From positions 1-50,662 of the forward strand of contig NZ_JAELUI010000022.1 of NCBI RefSeq assembly GCF_016429285.1: a DNA stretch of 50,662 bases, in the 5' to 3' direction. Below, one piece after another: positions 32,843 through 42,596 of this stretch (the first letter of the stretch is position 1; each line of letters begins with the position of its first letter). The DNA is from Ralstonia sp. ASV6. GTDB lineage: Bacteria; Pseudomonadota; Gammaproteobacteria; Burkholderiales; Burkholderiaceae. The notes under the pieces were generated by a model. That model was given only the letters and a program-made list of their open reading frames with translations. It searched no databases and was not told the DNA's origin. The translations under genes and the position numbers were made by a program.

Positions 32843-34867
32843 CTATGCGGCCTTTCGATCGAAACCTTCTGCAAACTCCATCATCGCGAGACGTTCTGCC
32901 TCTTCCGGGTCGAGGATCTCGGTCGCGATTGCCATCTTTGATTTGTGCATCTCGACCACGTCTATATCGATGGTCCCGTCGACCAACACGATGAGTACAA
33001 AGACGAGGCGCTCCTGACCGTTGCGGTACGCACGGTCTTCGGCTTGCTTGGCCAGGAACGGCGTCCACGGCAGCGACACCAGGATCACGTAGTTCGCCGC
33101 GGTGATGTTGTGGCCCACGCCGCCCACCGAGCGCGTGGCCACCAGCACGCGCTTGAGCGGGTTCGTCTGAAATTCATCGATAACAGCCTGCCGGCGCTTC
33201 TTCGATTTGATTGCGCCGGTGAGCACGCAGGGGTCATGTCCAGCGTCTCGCAATGCCGCCTCGAAGTGCGCCACCGACTCGCTGAATTCGCAGAAGACCA
33301 GGACTTTGTCGTCGCCGTTGAGCTGCGACACCATGTCAACGACGGCGCGGACCTTGCTGATCTCCAGCTCCTGGCGCAGCTTCGTGATCTTGGCGAGCGT
33401 GATGATTCCGCTGTCCGCATTGATCGCGTCATAGCGCTCGCGCTGGCTCTGGTCGAGCTCGATGTACCGAGCCTGCCGACGTTTGCCTTTGAGATGCTTG
33501 AGCACCTGGTCCTTGGTGCGATACAGCATCCACTCACGAATCAGCTTGCCGAGATCGCGCCGGAAAGCAGCATCGCCGGCAAACTTCTCCTGGAATGTCT
33601 TGAGCGGAATCTTGCCAAGCGGATGCCCAGACAACCGCAGCAGCGTGTGAATCTCGCTTTCGCGGTTCAGGATCGGTGTACCGGTCAGAATCACCCGATA
33701 CGGCACGCTGGCTGCGATGTCGAACGCGTAGCGCGTGCGCAGCGCCGTCGGGTCCTTGATCGAATGCGCCTCGTCGACCACCATCACCACGAACCGGTCT
33801 GCTAGATGGGCGACCGTATGCAGCATCTCGTAGTTGATGACGATCCACCGCTTGTCTGCGCGGTAGCCCAGGGAAATGCTCGTTTCTCCTGGGAGCACCT
33901 GGGCGATTTCCCGCGCCCAGTTGATCATCAGGTCGGACAGCGTAATGACGAGGATCTGCTTACCCGGGGCCTGGCTCGACAGGATGTCGGCTGCGCAGAT
34001 GCCCTGACGCGTCTTGCCCAGGCCCATATCGTCGGCCAGCAGCGCGCTTGAGTTGCGCACCAGGTGCCGGACGCCGACCTTCTGGTAGTCGTAGAGCGAG
34101 TACCCCGCGATCGCGGCTTCGATCAAAGACGATGTCAACGGCGTCGGCGCCAGTGGCGCCGTCACCGCGAGATACACCTCCTTGTCGTGATCCTCGGATG
34201 CCTGCGCAAACTCCGGGATCGCGCTCGGCAGAACCTGAATCGTTGCGCCCTTGTTGCCCTGCGGCACGAAGGCATCGTCGACGATGTCGAAGATGCCCTG
34301 CGCAATCGTCACCTGGTCCTCGCGCAGCTTGAGCTGCTCGATCAGGTTCTCACGCACCATGTGCGGACTGGACTGCGCCAGCTTCCAAGCACGCATTGGG
34401 GCCAGATAGCGGCCCTTCATCGACTGTGCGAGAGAGACAACTGCCGGGTGATAAGCGCTGCTCACCAGCACGGCGCCGCCCGCCTCGATCTGGTAGATCG
34501 TCGCCGTCAGATCATCTGTGAACGCCGAAGGCTGTGCATCGGCCCGGGCGTCCGCCAGCATCTTGAAAAACTCGGGCGATGCGCCCTTGACCCGGCCATT
34601 GCCGGCATCAATCAGCGCATTGAACAACGCTTCCCCATGTTCGTAGAGGACATGGGCCGGAAAGCGCCAGAACCGGTGGTACGGATGCTGTTCCTTCGGA
34701 ATGTAGCGACCGTTGTACGGTTCCTGTTTCAGGATCAGGTTCGCACCTTCGAAGTGCGAGAACAGAATGCCAAACTGGAAGCCGTCATATACAACGCGCT
34801 GCACGAGCGGCTTCGGATCCGCGCTATACGCAGATTTGAAACCGAGCGATTGCAGGCGTAGACCCAT
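32843..34867 (-). CDS. SNF2-family DNA helicase/translocase
   Basis: Encodes 674 residues. Residues 1-240 are an unusual N-terminal region with repeated strand-turn units. Walker A is LLADDMGLGKTRQG (276-289), motif II is MVVDEAHS, motif III is LTGTP, and the second RecA-like domain includes VLVFCEFSES, VATRSVGGVGHNI and motif VI QAEDRAYRNGQ. The closest known group is SMARCAL1/HARP-like and RapA-type SNF2 proteins that remodel DNA or anneal ssDNA. Placement next to ssb suggests a fork-related job. Confidence 0.88.
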   Translation of the reverse strand: MGLRLQSLGFKSAYSADPKPLVQRVVYDGFQFGILFSHFEGANLILKQEPYNGRYIPKEQHPYHRFWRFPAHVLYEHGEALFNALIDAGNGRVKGASPEFFKMLADARADAQPSAFTDDLTATIYQIEAGGAVLVSSAYHPAVVSLAQSMKGRYLAPMRAWKLAQSSPHMVRENLIEQLKLREDQVTIAQGIFDIVDDAFVPQGNKGATIQVLPSAIPEFAQASEDHDKEVYLAVTAPLAPTPLTSSLIEAAIAGYSLYDYQKVGVRHLVRNSSALLADDMGLGKTRQGICAADILSSQAPGKQILVITLSDLMINWAREIAQVLPGETSISLGYRADKRWIVINYEMLHTVAHLADRFVVMVVDEAHSIKDPTALRTRYAFDIAASVPYRVILTGTPILNRESEIHTLLRLSGHPLGKIPLKTFQEKFAGDAAFRRDLGKLIREWMLYRTKDQVLKHLKGKRRQARYIELDQSQRERYDAINADSGIITLAKITKLRQELEISKVRAVVDMVSQLNGDDKVLVFCEFSESVAHFEAALRDAGHDPCVLTGAIKSKKRRQAVIDEFQTNPLKRVLVATRSVGGVGHNITAANYVILVSLPWTPFLAKQAEDRAYRNGQERLVFVLIVLVDGTIDIDVVEMHKSKMAIATEILDPEEAERLAMMEFAEGFDRKAA

Positions 34868-34884
34868 CTTGACGCGCCCCTAGA

Positions 34885-35139
34885 CTAACGACGCATGCCA
34901 CGCGCCGGGATCAGGCGCGCGATGAGAGTTGCGACAGCGCTTCGTGGCGCTGGCTCGACTGCCGGCAGCTCAAGATTCAGTTCGCGTGCAAAGGCCGCCA
35001 AAAGGCGCTCTTGCGTCTGACAGCGTCGCTCCAACTTCCGAACGCCCAGGAACATGCGCAGGACGAATCGAACTGTCAGGATGATGATTGCAAGCCAGAT
35101 GAGGCTGAAGACGACCTGTGAGAATGTCGGGGGGGCCAT
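34885..35139 (-). CDS. small membrane protein, 84 residues
   Basis: ATG 35139 after GGAGAA. One strong membrane helix (SLIWLAIIILTVRFVLRMFL) is followed by a cytoplasmic helix (LERRCQTQERLLAAFARELN) with coiled-coil character. It lies between the DotM/TrbA-like gene and the helicase, so it may belong to the transfer apparatus. Confidence 0.62.
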   Translation of the reverse strand: MAPPTFSQVVFSLIWLAIIILTVRFVLRMFLGVRKLERRCQTQERLLAAFARELNLELPAVEPAPRSAVATLIARLIPARGMRR

Positions 35140-35163
35140 GGGGTTCTCCGGGGGGATGAGAGA

Positions 35164-37188
35164 TCAGTTACCGGGCTTTGCCTTGCCCGCTTCGCTCTGC
35201 GCTTGTGCACGCATCTCGGCCTCGCGGTACTTCAGCCAGATGGCACGTACAAGCGTTGCGATGGCCTTGGCGTCGCGCAGCTCCGGCGGCTGCTTCATCA
35301 CACCTTCCACGACCGACGTGGACGGAAGATCCAGCGGCTCGTCCGGGTCTTCCAGCACGCGCACCGATGCCGCCGAACGCTCAAGGCCTGGAATCAACGC
35401 CACATCGTTCGCATAGAACACAATGACGTCGTGGCCATTGACGAGCTCCAGCAGCTTTCGGCGCGCTTCCATCGACGTCGGCGCCTGGACGATACGAGCG
35501 AGCTGCTCATCGGTCGTGCCGTGCTGAGCGGTGATCTCCTCCACGGAAACCTGTGGCTTGCACAGCTGGCTGTGAACAATATCGCCGCGCTCGTTCATGA
35601 GCGCCGCCTCGATAAAGTCGGTCTGGGTGTCCGAGCGCACGGTCAGGAGGCCCAGAGCCAGCGTCTGCCGCTTGACCGCAACCGCTGCAGGATCGACGGC
35701 TGAGAGTTGCTCCTGTTCCTTGAGCTGCGCCTCGATCTTCTCCAGCTCTTCTTCGGTGAACTTGTAGCTCTCAACACCCTCGATGAGCCCAGTCACGGCT
35801 GAATCGATAGCCGGTTTCTCTAGCGCGCGCTTGCGCTTGCTTTCGTGGAGGAAGTGGGAATAGATGCCGGCAACTTCGGTGAAGGCCGTGATCCGCCCTA
35901 CGTTATCGACGACGAGCCACAGCCGGCGGTCTGCGACGCGCAGCCAGCGGAATTCCGACGGCGGCAAGACACCAAGGCGCCGCGCATCCGTGAGCATTGC
36001 GTAGATCAGCGTGTACACGTATGCGTGACGCTTAAAGTAGCCGCGCACTGTGGGTGCATTCCAGTACTTACGCAGCACGACCACAGCTTCGCTCATGTCC
36101 AGATCAATGCGGTCGGTCTCTTTGTTGTAGCTATCGCCCGCACACTTCCAGAAGGTGGCCAACATCCGCTCGGTATCGGCCATGGCCGCCTTGTAGTCGC
36201 GCTCAGACATCTTCGAATCGAGCGCAGCGATACGCGGCAAGACGATTGCAAGTACGGCCGCTTCCCACTTGGTCAGATGCTTCGGCGTTCGCCAGAGCGG
36301 CCCCATCTGAGCGCGGAAAAGAGCAGCTGCACGGTCACGGTTGATTCTGTACTCGCCGGGTTTCGCTCCACGGTCCAGCAGCTTGTGCTTGATAGCGAAT
36401 GCCTTCTCGGTATCCGCCATGCGGTACTTCCCGACATTGATGGACTGGCTCGTCAGGTCGACCTTGCGGAACAACTTCAAATGCGGGTAGTGCTTGGACT
36501 GCTCATCCGTGAACGTGTGCAGGGTGTAGTCCCGCGGCTTGCCGAAGTGCTTATGGTTCGTCGGATTCGAATCAAGCGACTTGCGCATGATCCAGATCGC
36601 GACAGGCACGTTAATGGCGACCAGCAAAAAGATGTTTGCCGCAATGCTCGATTGCGCCATATGCGAGAGCTCGATGAAAGCCGGATTCGAGCCCACGAAA
36701 AAGCGGAACCAGCTCGTGAAGATGCCACCAACCAGCCTGCCCACGACAACTAGGCCCCCGACATACAAGACACCACGGCCAAGCTCTTTGCGTATCCGCA
36801 GAGCCATCATGACGGCACCGGCAAGGATCAACGGCACGCCAGCGATCGCGCCAAGCGGACCTTTCGTCAAAAGCGACAGCAACCCGTCAACGAGAAGGTA
36901 GCCACCTGCGACGGCGATCCAGCGAACTGACGTCGCTTCCGGCTTGAGCGCCCGCAAGGCCGCCGCCGCACCCAGAAGAACCGCTCCTGCGAGCGCTCCC
37001 CAGAGGGTTCGGCTGACGACGAACACACCGAACTCAACGATGCGGATCCAGGAATATCCCGTCGCAATCTGTGTATGCGCTGCTGTCCAGAATGCGTAGA
37101 AGCCCAGGGCCACCAGGAGGCCTAGGATGAGGATCCAATACGGCTCGATCGTCTCATCCGGCCGGCTGCCGTTGTGCGGAGTGCTCAT
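35164..37188 (-). CDS. DotM/IcmP/TrbA-like conjugation protein with C-terminal DnaQ-like domain
   Basis: Encodes 674 residues from MSTPHNGSRPDETIEPYWIL. About six hydrophobic segments precede residue 220. The middle region (about 230-480) matches DotM/IcmP and IncI TrbA, including GVLPPSEFRWLRVADRRLWL and DNVGRITAFTEVAG. These proteins anchor the type IV coupling complex. The last 180 residues look like a 3'-5' exonuclease fold: FIEAALMNERGDIVHSQLCK, then ITAQHGTTDEQL, and VIVFYANDVALIPG. The first active-site D-x-E is not obvious, so it may be inactive. DotM proteins are about 380 residues, so the extension is unusual. Confidence 0.75.
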   Translation of the reverse strand: MSTPHNGSRPDETIEPYWILILGLLVALGFYAFWTAAHTQIATGYSWIRIVEFGVFVVSRTLWGALAGAVLLGAAAALRALKPEATSVRWIAVAGGYLLVDGLLSLLTKGPLGAIAGVPLILAGAVMMALRIRKELGRGVLYVGGLVVVGRLVGGIFTSWFRFFVGSNPAFIELSHMAQSSIAANIFLLVAINVPVAIWIMRKSLDSNPTNHKHFGKPRDYTLHTFTDEQSKHYPHLKLFRKVDLTSQSINVGKYRMADTEKAFAIKHKLLDRGAKPGEYRINRDRAAALFRAQMGPLWRTPKHLTKWEAAVLAIVLPRIAALDSKMSERDYKAAMADTERMLATFWKCAGDSYNKETDRIDLDMSEAVVVLRKYWNAPTVRGYFKRHAYVYTLIYAMLTDARRLGVLPPSEFRWLRVADRRLWLVVDNVGRITAFTEVAGIYSHFLHESKRKRALEKPAIDSAVTGLIEGVESYKFTEEELEKIEAQLKEQEQLSAVDPAAVAVKRQTLALGLLTVRSDTQTDFIEAALMNERGDIVHSQLCKPQVSVEEITAQHGTTDEQLARIVQAPTSMEARRKLLELVNGHDVIVFYANDVALIPGLERSAASVRVLEDPDEPLDLPSTSVVEGVMKQPPELRDAKAIATLVRAIWLKYREAEMRAQAQSEAGKAKPGN

Positions 37189-37192
37189 GTTC

Positions 37193-38866
37193 TCAGCTGA
37201 ATAGCGCCGCGGCGGCCTGGGCGCGATTTCGCTGCTCCAGGTCGCTGGCAATGGTGGAAAGGATGGCGTTCGCCTCGTGCACGAGCCCAGCGCTCGCGAC
37301 AATGCGTTCGCGATCGGCGTGGCTTGCCAACGCCTCTGTGACAGCCATGCGCAGCGCTACATCGGGGATGCGCTCTGCTGCGACGAATCGTTGCTCGGGT
37401 GCATTGACACCGAACCAACCAACAATCAGCTCCGAGAACTCGTCTCGAAGCTCCTGCGGCACTTCGCACGTGCGATTGACGTCAATCGCACTCAGCAGGG
37501 CCAAGCGCCTGTAGAAGAGCTGGCGCTCATTCGTCACAGGCGCGCGCTGGGCGTCTACCTGCCCCCCTTGCATCCGCGCAGAACCTTTTGTTGCCCGTGG
37601 CGCAACCGACACCTCCACCCCAATCGCCGCTTCGATTTCGCCGCGCAGAGCATCGCGGAACAAAGGCGCGTGCTCGATGGTGGCCAGGAGCATCGAAGCC
37701 TCCTTCGCCATCGCTGCACGGTCTTCGGCGTGAACCTTCCTGATTCCGCCGTGCAAAATCGCTATGACGCGCTCAGAAAGCGGGACCGAGGCGTTGATCA
37801 ATGCCTCACGCCACGCATCAATGCCGTGCTCCCGCACGTAGCTGTCGGGATCATGATCGTTGGGTAGCGTCAGGAAATACGCACGCTTGCCGTCCGTCAT
37901 GACACTGAGGACGATGTTCGCAGCGCGGTCGGCCGCATGCTGGCCAGCCTTGTCACCATCGAAACAGAAGTAGATCGACTGGCACTGGCGCAACAGCCTG
38001 GTGACCTGCTCCGCCGTGATGCTGGTCCCGAGTGCAGCAACCGCCCTGGTTTCGCCGTGCTGGTGCAGCATGGCCACATCCATGTACCCCTCAACCACCA
38101 CGGCACTGCGTGTCTGCCGCACTGCCGCGCGCGCAAAGTTCAGCCCGTAAAGCTCCTCGCCCTTGTGGAACACGGGCGTCTCGGGCGAATTCAAGTATTT
38201 CGGCTCCGCGTCGGTCATGGTGCGGCCACCGAATCCGATCACCTGTCCGGCCGCGTTCCAGATCGGGAACATCAACCGCTCACGGAACTTGTCTCGCACA
38301 TGGCCTGTTTCTTCGCTTCGCGACACCAGCCCGGCTTCGACCAACACAGACTCAGGTACGTCGGCCAAAGCTGCGCGCAAGCCATTGCTGGCGTGACCGA
38401 GGCTAAATTTGACGACCGTCTCTTTCGTGAGACCGCGCCGCTTCATGTAGTCGATCGTTTCCGGCTCCTGACGCAGGTTCAGATGAAAATGGCGGGCCGC
38501 GCGCGAGAGCACCTCATAAAGCGATGACTCGTGCGCTTCTCGCGCCTGCACCTCAGGAGTAGGCTTTGCCCGCTCCGGCAAAGGCATGCCCGCTGCCTGC
38601 GCGAGCTCCTCTACCGCTTCCACGAACGTCATGCCGGTGTGTGCCATCAGGAACCCGAACACGTCCCCATGGGCCCCACAGCCGAAGCAGTGATAGAACT
38701 GCTTGGTCGGGCTGACAGAAAACGACGGCGACTTCTCGCTATGGAACGGGCACAGGCCGGAGTAATTGGCACCGGCCTTCTTGAGCTGCACATAGCGCCC
38801 GACGAGATCCACCACGTCGTGGCGGTCCCTGACGTCGCTCAGAAAGGCGTCTGGAAACCGGCTCAC
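37193..38866 (-). CDS. dnaG: DNA primase (DnaG type)
   Basis: Encodes 557 residues from GTG 38866 (MSRFPDAFLSDVRDRHDVVD). It makes RNA primers on ssDNA. The CHC2 zinc site is C39, H42, C60 and C63 (CPFHSEKSPSF ... HCFGCG). The catalytic Toprim region has VVVEGYMDVAM and FCFDGDKAGQHAA. The C-terminal helicase-binding part is present but short. With the DnaB helicase at 43417 it forms an element-encoded primosome. Its stop lies four bases upstream of the DotM-like start. Confidence 0.93.
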   Translation of the reverse strand: MSRFPDAFLSDVRDRHDVVDLVGRYVQLKKAGANYSGLCPFHSEKSPSFSVSPTKQFYHCFGCGAHGDVFGFLMAHTGMTFVEAVEELAQAAGMPLPERAKPTPEVQAREAHESSLYEVLSRAARHFHLNLRQEPETIDYMKRRGLTKETVVKFSLGHASNGLRAALADVPESVLVEAGLVSRSEETGHVRDKFRERLMFPIWNAAGQVIGFGGRTMTDAEPKYLNSPETPVFHKGEELYGLNFARAAVRQTRSAVVVEGYMDVAMLHQHGETRAVAALGTSITAEQVTRLLRQCQSIYFCFDGDKAGQHAADRAANIVLSVMTDGKRAYFLTLPNDHDPDSYVREHGIDAWREALINASVPLSERVIAILHGGIRKVHAEDRAAMAKEASMLLATIEHAPLFRDALRGEIEAAIGVEVSVAPRATKGSARMQGGQVDAQRAPVTNERQLFYRRLALLSAIDVNRTCEVPQELRDEFSELIVGWFGVNAPEQRFVAAERIPDVALRMAVTEALASHADRERIVASAGLVHEANAILSTIASDLEQRNRAQAAAALFS

Positions 38867-38912
38867 ACACCACCTTTGAGCGCTGGCCCGGCCTCAGCCG
38901 CACGAAGTTGAA

Positions 38913-39515
38913 TCACGGCTTCTCCGCCACATCCGGATGACGGAAACAACGCAGCGTGTGCCCATCTTCCTCGATGACGAACCAACGGCCGTTGGCTGCG
39001 TACTGCGTCCCCAGGCGTGCGCCCACCCCACCGCCGAACCGTTTGTCGAATTCGCGCACCGCCTCGGCAGCCGGCTGCTTGAATCGCAAGGCGATGGAAA
39101 CGGTAGCGGGTGTCTCCTCGTAGTAAGCCGCCTCCCCGACCTGAATGATCTGCACAGGCGATGTGAGCAACTGCAGAGGCGAGCGCAGCTTGTAATCGGC
39201 GACCACGCTCAAATAGCCCTTGCCATCGCCAGTACGTTGGCTTTGTTGCGCTTGCGGCGCCAGCACCATCTCCGCGGTAGTGTTCACCGATGGGTGCGCA
39301 TACCGCTTGCCGATGGGCCCGAACTTCACGCCCAGCGGCGAGAGCTCAGTGCGCGAAAGCGCCACACTCGGGTTGCACTGAACGAAGCCGGAAGCGAGCT
39401 GGAGCTGCGCGTCTGAGGCTTCAGCTCCCGCTGGCGCCATGAGAACGTTGACTGGTGGCATTTGGGCCAGCGCCATTCCAGGCACCAATACCGAGACAAG
39501 AAAGATCTTCCGCAT
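38913..39515 (-). CDS. secreted protein, 200 residues
   Basis: ATG 39515 is chosen (MRKIFLVSVLVPGMALAQMP), a Sec signal peptide with A-L-A cleavage. A TTG at 39533 is an alternative start. The mature protein is periplasmic, beta-rich (KGYLSVVADYKLRSPLQLLT), with two cysteines. It is the first gene of the operon that goes on to dnaG and the DotM-like protein, driven from the site B promoter. Its family was not recognised. Confidence 0.65.
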   Translation of the reverse strand: MRKIFLVSVLVPGMALAQMPPVNVLMAPAGAEASDAQLQLASGFVQCNPSVALSRTELSPLGVKFGPIGKRYAHPSVNTTAEMVLAPQAQQSQRTGDGKGYLSVVADYKLRSPLQLLTSPVQIIQVGEAAYYEETPATVSIALRFKQPAAEAVREFDKRFGGGVGARLGTQYAANGRWFVIEEDGHTLRCFRHPDVAEKP

Positions 39516-39550
39516 GATTCGTTCGCACCTCAACCGGCTATGTTGGGCAC

Positions 39551-39591
39551 ATTGTACGAGAAAGATACAGAAAAAAATATCTTTTCGTAAC
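39551..39591 (-). promoter_or_regulatory. promoter with conserved operator (site B)
   Basis: On the minus strand, TACAAT (39556-39551) is a -10 box. Seven bases upstream lies the conserved 28-bp motif, with GTATC at its near end and TTACGAAAAGATATTTTTTT in its core (39564-39591). No TTGACA-like -35 box is seen, so activation by the motif's binding protein is plausible. Confidence 0.65.
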
Positions 39592-39668
39592 GAAAATCAG
39601 CGCAAGCGCTTGGCGGGAAGTCGAATCAGTTTGTGCGCCCGAAGGATCTCTGTCCGCCCACGCCCCCT

Positions 39669-40061
39669 CTATGTGCTTGCTTGCGCCTCGCGCGTCCAGT
39701 TGCCCATATTGTCGGAAGCCGCCCCTGGGAAACCCTCTGGCCAGCCGGACAAGTCAGCGGTGATGTAGCAGTCGGACGCTGATGCGTCCATGCCAGACTC
39801 CAAGCTGTCGACTTCGCCGTACCCCAACTGCGCGATGACGTAGGCCACGAGTTCACCGCGATAGTGTTCGCGCATGCGGTAAAACTCCGCTGGCGGTATC
39901 GAATACCTGGGGCCACGCCGAACCCTGACAGCAATGCGAGCGCCCGACTCCGACAGCTCAACCACCCGGGCGCTGTACCCGGATAGGGACGCAGTGATCG
40001 TGATCCGGAATTTGCGCCGCGGCTCATCCGCTTGCTGGAAACCAATGATCTTAAATACCAT
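39669..40061 (-). CDS. hypothetical protein, 130 residues
   Basis: Start MVFKIIGFQQADEPRRKFRI, behind GGGAG. A basic, beta-rich protein (RVVELSESGARIAVRVRRGP) with an acidic C-terminal end. Possibly a small DNA-binding protein; no family recognised. It is the last gene of the topB-dnaB transcription unit. Confidence 0.58.
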   Translation of the reverse strand: MVFKIIGFQQADEPRRKFRITITASLSGYSARVVELSESGARIAVRVRRGPRYSIPPAEFYRMREHYRGELVAYVIAQLGYGEVDSLESGMDASASDCYITADLSGWPEGFPGAASDNMGNWTREAQAST

Positions 40062-40111
40062 CTTCTCGACTCCCAGGTGGCTCACCGAGCGCGATCTATG
40101 TATGCCTGCGT

Positions 40112-40135
40112 GAGGCCGCCGTAGACGGCGGTCTC
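40112..40135 (-). terminator. intergenic hairpin between topB and the 130-residue gene
   Basis: GAGGCCGCCGT-AG-ACGGCGGTCTC forms an 11-bp stem with one mismatch. It follows the topB stop by 10 bases. No T-run follows, so it may reduce rather than end read-through. Confidence 0.45.
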
Positions 40136-40145
40136 ACGACCCGGC

Positions 40146-42596
40146 TTAGCTCTCGAATTCGAAACCGACCTGGTGGTCCGGCAACAGCACAAGATAGGCT
40201 GAGAACTTCTTCCCGCTGCTCTTGCCCTTGAATCCGTCGATCAAATTGCTTCGCCCACCACTCAACAGTTGCTTAACGACCGAAGCTCCGATCGTCTTCC
40301 CCGATCGCTCACCGTAGATGCGGAAGTCGCACGTCCGGCTCTCAGCTGCAGCGCCGTTCTTCTCACAGTAGTAATGGTCGCCACGCTGGTGGACGGCACC
40401 ACCACATTTCGGGCAGTTGCCAAGCGTCTCCCCCGCAGGCTCTGACGCCGCCTCACGCGGCGGGAACACAAAGTCCATCTTGCTGAAGTCTTCGGCAAAC
40501 TTCAGTGACGCAGAGAACGACTTGCCGGTTTTGCCTGACACGAAGCCATCAAGCACAGGCGTTTGGCGCTCGCGCAGCAACGCCTCGACTTCAGACACCT
40601 CCAGGTTGCGATCCAGCAAACGGCGCGGGACGCGCAAGCCGCAGCCACTGCAGCTGTAGTGCAAGCCTGCTGACGCAACCGCCCCGCCGCACTTCGGACA
40701 GGGAGCACCCAGTGGCTGCGCTGCGGGTGCCTCCTTCGCCTCTGAACGAAGGCAATCCACAATAGTCCGCGTCTGCTCCTGGATCTCTTTCATGAAGTCT
40801 GCGCGAGACACCTTGCCGGATTCCATCTGCTTGAGTTGGTACTCCCATTCTCCCGTCATCTCCGGGGACGTCAGCGATGCCGCCCCTACGCGGCGCAGCA
40901 GAGCCACAGTGGACATTGCCTTCTGCTGCGGCACGAGTTCCTTTCCGGAACGCACGAGATAGGGGCTGCAACCCGCCCCGGAGTAGAGCAGTTTCTCAAT
41001 CGTAGCGGCTCGGGTTGCGGGGGTACCGAGCCCCCGCTCACTCATGGCATCACGCAAATCATCGTCGGTGACGAGTCGCCCTGCGTGTTCCATCGCACCT
41101 AGGAGTGTCGCCTCGGTAAACCGCTCGGGTGGTTTCGTCTTCAAACCGACCGCCTTGACCTCAGTCGCATTTGGCAGCTCACCGGCTGCGACCTGGCACA
41201 TCGCAACATCGTTGTCTGCCACCTCTCTGCCGTAGACCGCCATCCAGCCGGCCTCCTGCAGCACACTCCCAGTGGAACGAAAATGGTCGGAGCCGATACT
41301 CGTGATGCGCACGGTCTTCAAGAACACAGCGGCCGGGAAGAAAACCGCAATGAAGCGTCTCGTTACCAAGTCGTAAATTTTGCTCTCGTCCGCCGAGAGC
41401 CCTTGCACGACTGTACCCGTGGGGATAATTGCAAAGTGGTCGGAGACTTTTGAGCTATCGAAGATGCGCGGGTTCGGCTTCACATAGCCTTTCTCCACAG
41501 CCTCTTGCGCATACTTACCCACCGTCAGGCCCGTAAGGTTGAGAAGGGTGCCTTTTGCGGTATCCACGTAGTCATCGGGCAGAACCTTCGCATCCGTCCG
41601 TGGATATGTCAGCACCTTGTGGGTCTCGTACAAAGCTTGCGCCAGCTTGAGCGTCTGCGCCGCGCTAAAGCCAAACTTCTTGTTCGCTTCCCGCTGCAAC
41701 GACGTCAGGTCGAAAAGATGAGGCGGCGCCTTCGAGTCAGGCTTCGACTCCTCTTTAACTTCGGTCGCCTGTTGCCCGTGGCAGCGCTGGGCAATAGCTT
41801 TCGCATCGTCCTCGTTCCAAATCCGATCCGCCTGTTTTTCTTCTTCTCCGGCCTCGGGCTTCTTGAAGTTAGGATCAAACCACTTACCGTCATAGGTGCC
41901 AGCTTGAGCACCAAACTTTGCACGCACTTCCCAGTAGTCCTTCGGAACGAAGGTGCGAATCTTTTCTTCCAGATCCACCGTAATTGCAAGCGTCGGGCCC
42001 TGCACTCGCCCCGTCGTATGCGTATCACGCTGCCCACTCAGCATCTGTGCAACGATAGTGAGTGCTCGTGTGCCATTGATGCCGATCAGAAAATCCGATT
42101 CCGATCTGCACCGCGCCGCGTCATAGAGTCCCTGCATCTCTTGCGAGCTGCGTTGCTTTTTATAGGCGGCCCTAATGGACTCTGGGGTCATTGACTGCAA
42201 CCACATCCGTGTAAAGGGCTTCTTGCAGCGAATCGCCGCCACGATGTATCGAAAAATCAACTCGCCCTCACGCCCTGCATCGCAGGCGTTCACCAGGCTC
42301 GTTACGTCGCTTCGTTCCGCAAGAGACTTGATCAACAACAACTTCGATTTCGTCTTGTCAACCGGCTTCAATCCGAACGGCTCCGGGATCACCGGTAATC
42401 GGTTGAGGTCGTAGCCAACGTCTTGGCCATCCGGGCAAACCAACTCAACCAGGTGCCCGACGGCCGACGCGATGAGCGCATCGCCGCGCTCATACCATTG
42501 TTTCTCACCATCCCGTTGCAGCTGAAATCCACCCAGCGCCTTCGCAATATCAGCGGCAACGCTCGGCTTCTCCGGCACAATCAGTGTCTTACTCAT
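40146..42596 (-). CDS. topB: DNA topoisomerase III
   Basis: Encodes 816 residues from MSKTLIVPEKPSVAADIAKA. This type IA topoisomerase decatenates and unlinks single strands, and plasmid copies (TraE of RP4) aid transfer or replication. The Toprim is complete (VPEK at 7-10, NACDAGREGEL at 104-113), and the active tyrosine is Tyr331 in LTYPRTD. The C-terminal third holds two zinc ribbons (CPKCGGAVASAGLHYSCSGC, and CPKCGGAV...CDF). It is longer than E. coli TopB (653) because of this extended tail. Confidence 0.93.
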   Translation of the reverse strand: MSKTLIVPEKPSVAADIAKALGGFQLQRDGEKQWYERGDALIASAVGHLVELVCPDGQDVGYDLNRLPVIPEPFGLKPVDKTKSKLLLIKSLAERSDVTSLVNACDAGREGELIFRYIVAAIRCKKPFTRMWLQSMTPESIRAAYKKQRSSQEMQGLYDAARCRSESDFLIGINGTRALTIVAQMLSGQRDTHTTGRVQGPTLAITVDLEEKIRTFVPKDYWEVRAKFGAQAGTYDGKWFDPNFKKPEAGEEEKQADRIWNEDDAKAIAQRCHGQQATEVKEESKPDSKAPPHLFDLTSLQREANKKFGFSAAQTLKLAQALYETHKVLTYPRTDAKVLPDDYVDTAKGTLLNLTGLTVGKYAQEAVEKGYVKPNPRIFDSSKVSDHFAIIPTGTVVQGLSADESKIYDLVTRRFIAVFFPAAVFLKTVRITSIGSDHFRSTGSVLQEAGWMAVYGREVADNDVAMCQVAAGELPNATEVKAVGLKTKPPERFTEATLLGAMEHAGRLVTDDDLRDAMSERGLGTPATRAATIEKLLYSGAGCSPYLVRSGKELVPQQKAMSTVALLRRVGAASLTSPEMTGEWEYQLKQMESGKVSRADFMKEIQEQTRTIVDCLRSEAKEAPAAQPLGAPCPKCGGAVASAGLHYSCSGCGLRVPRRLLDRNLEVSEVEALLRERQTPVLDGFVSGKTGKSFSASLKFAEDFSKMDFVFPPREAASEPAGETLGNCPKCGGAVHQRGDHYYCEKNGAAAESRTCDFRIYGERSGKTIGASVVKQLLSGGRSNLIDGFKGKSSGKKFSAYLVLLPDHQVGFEFES

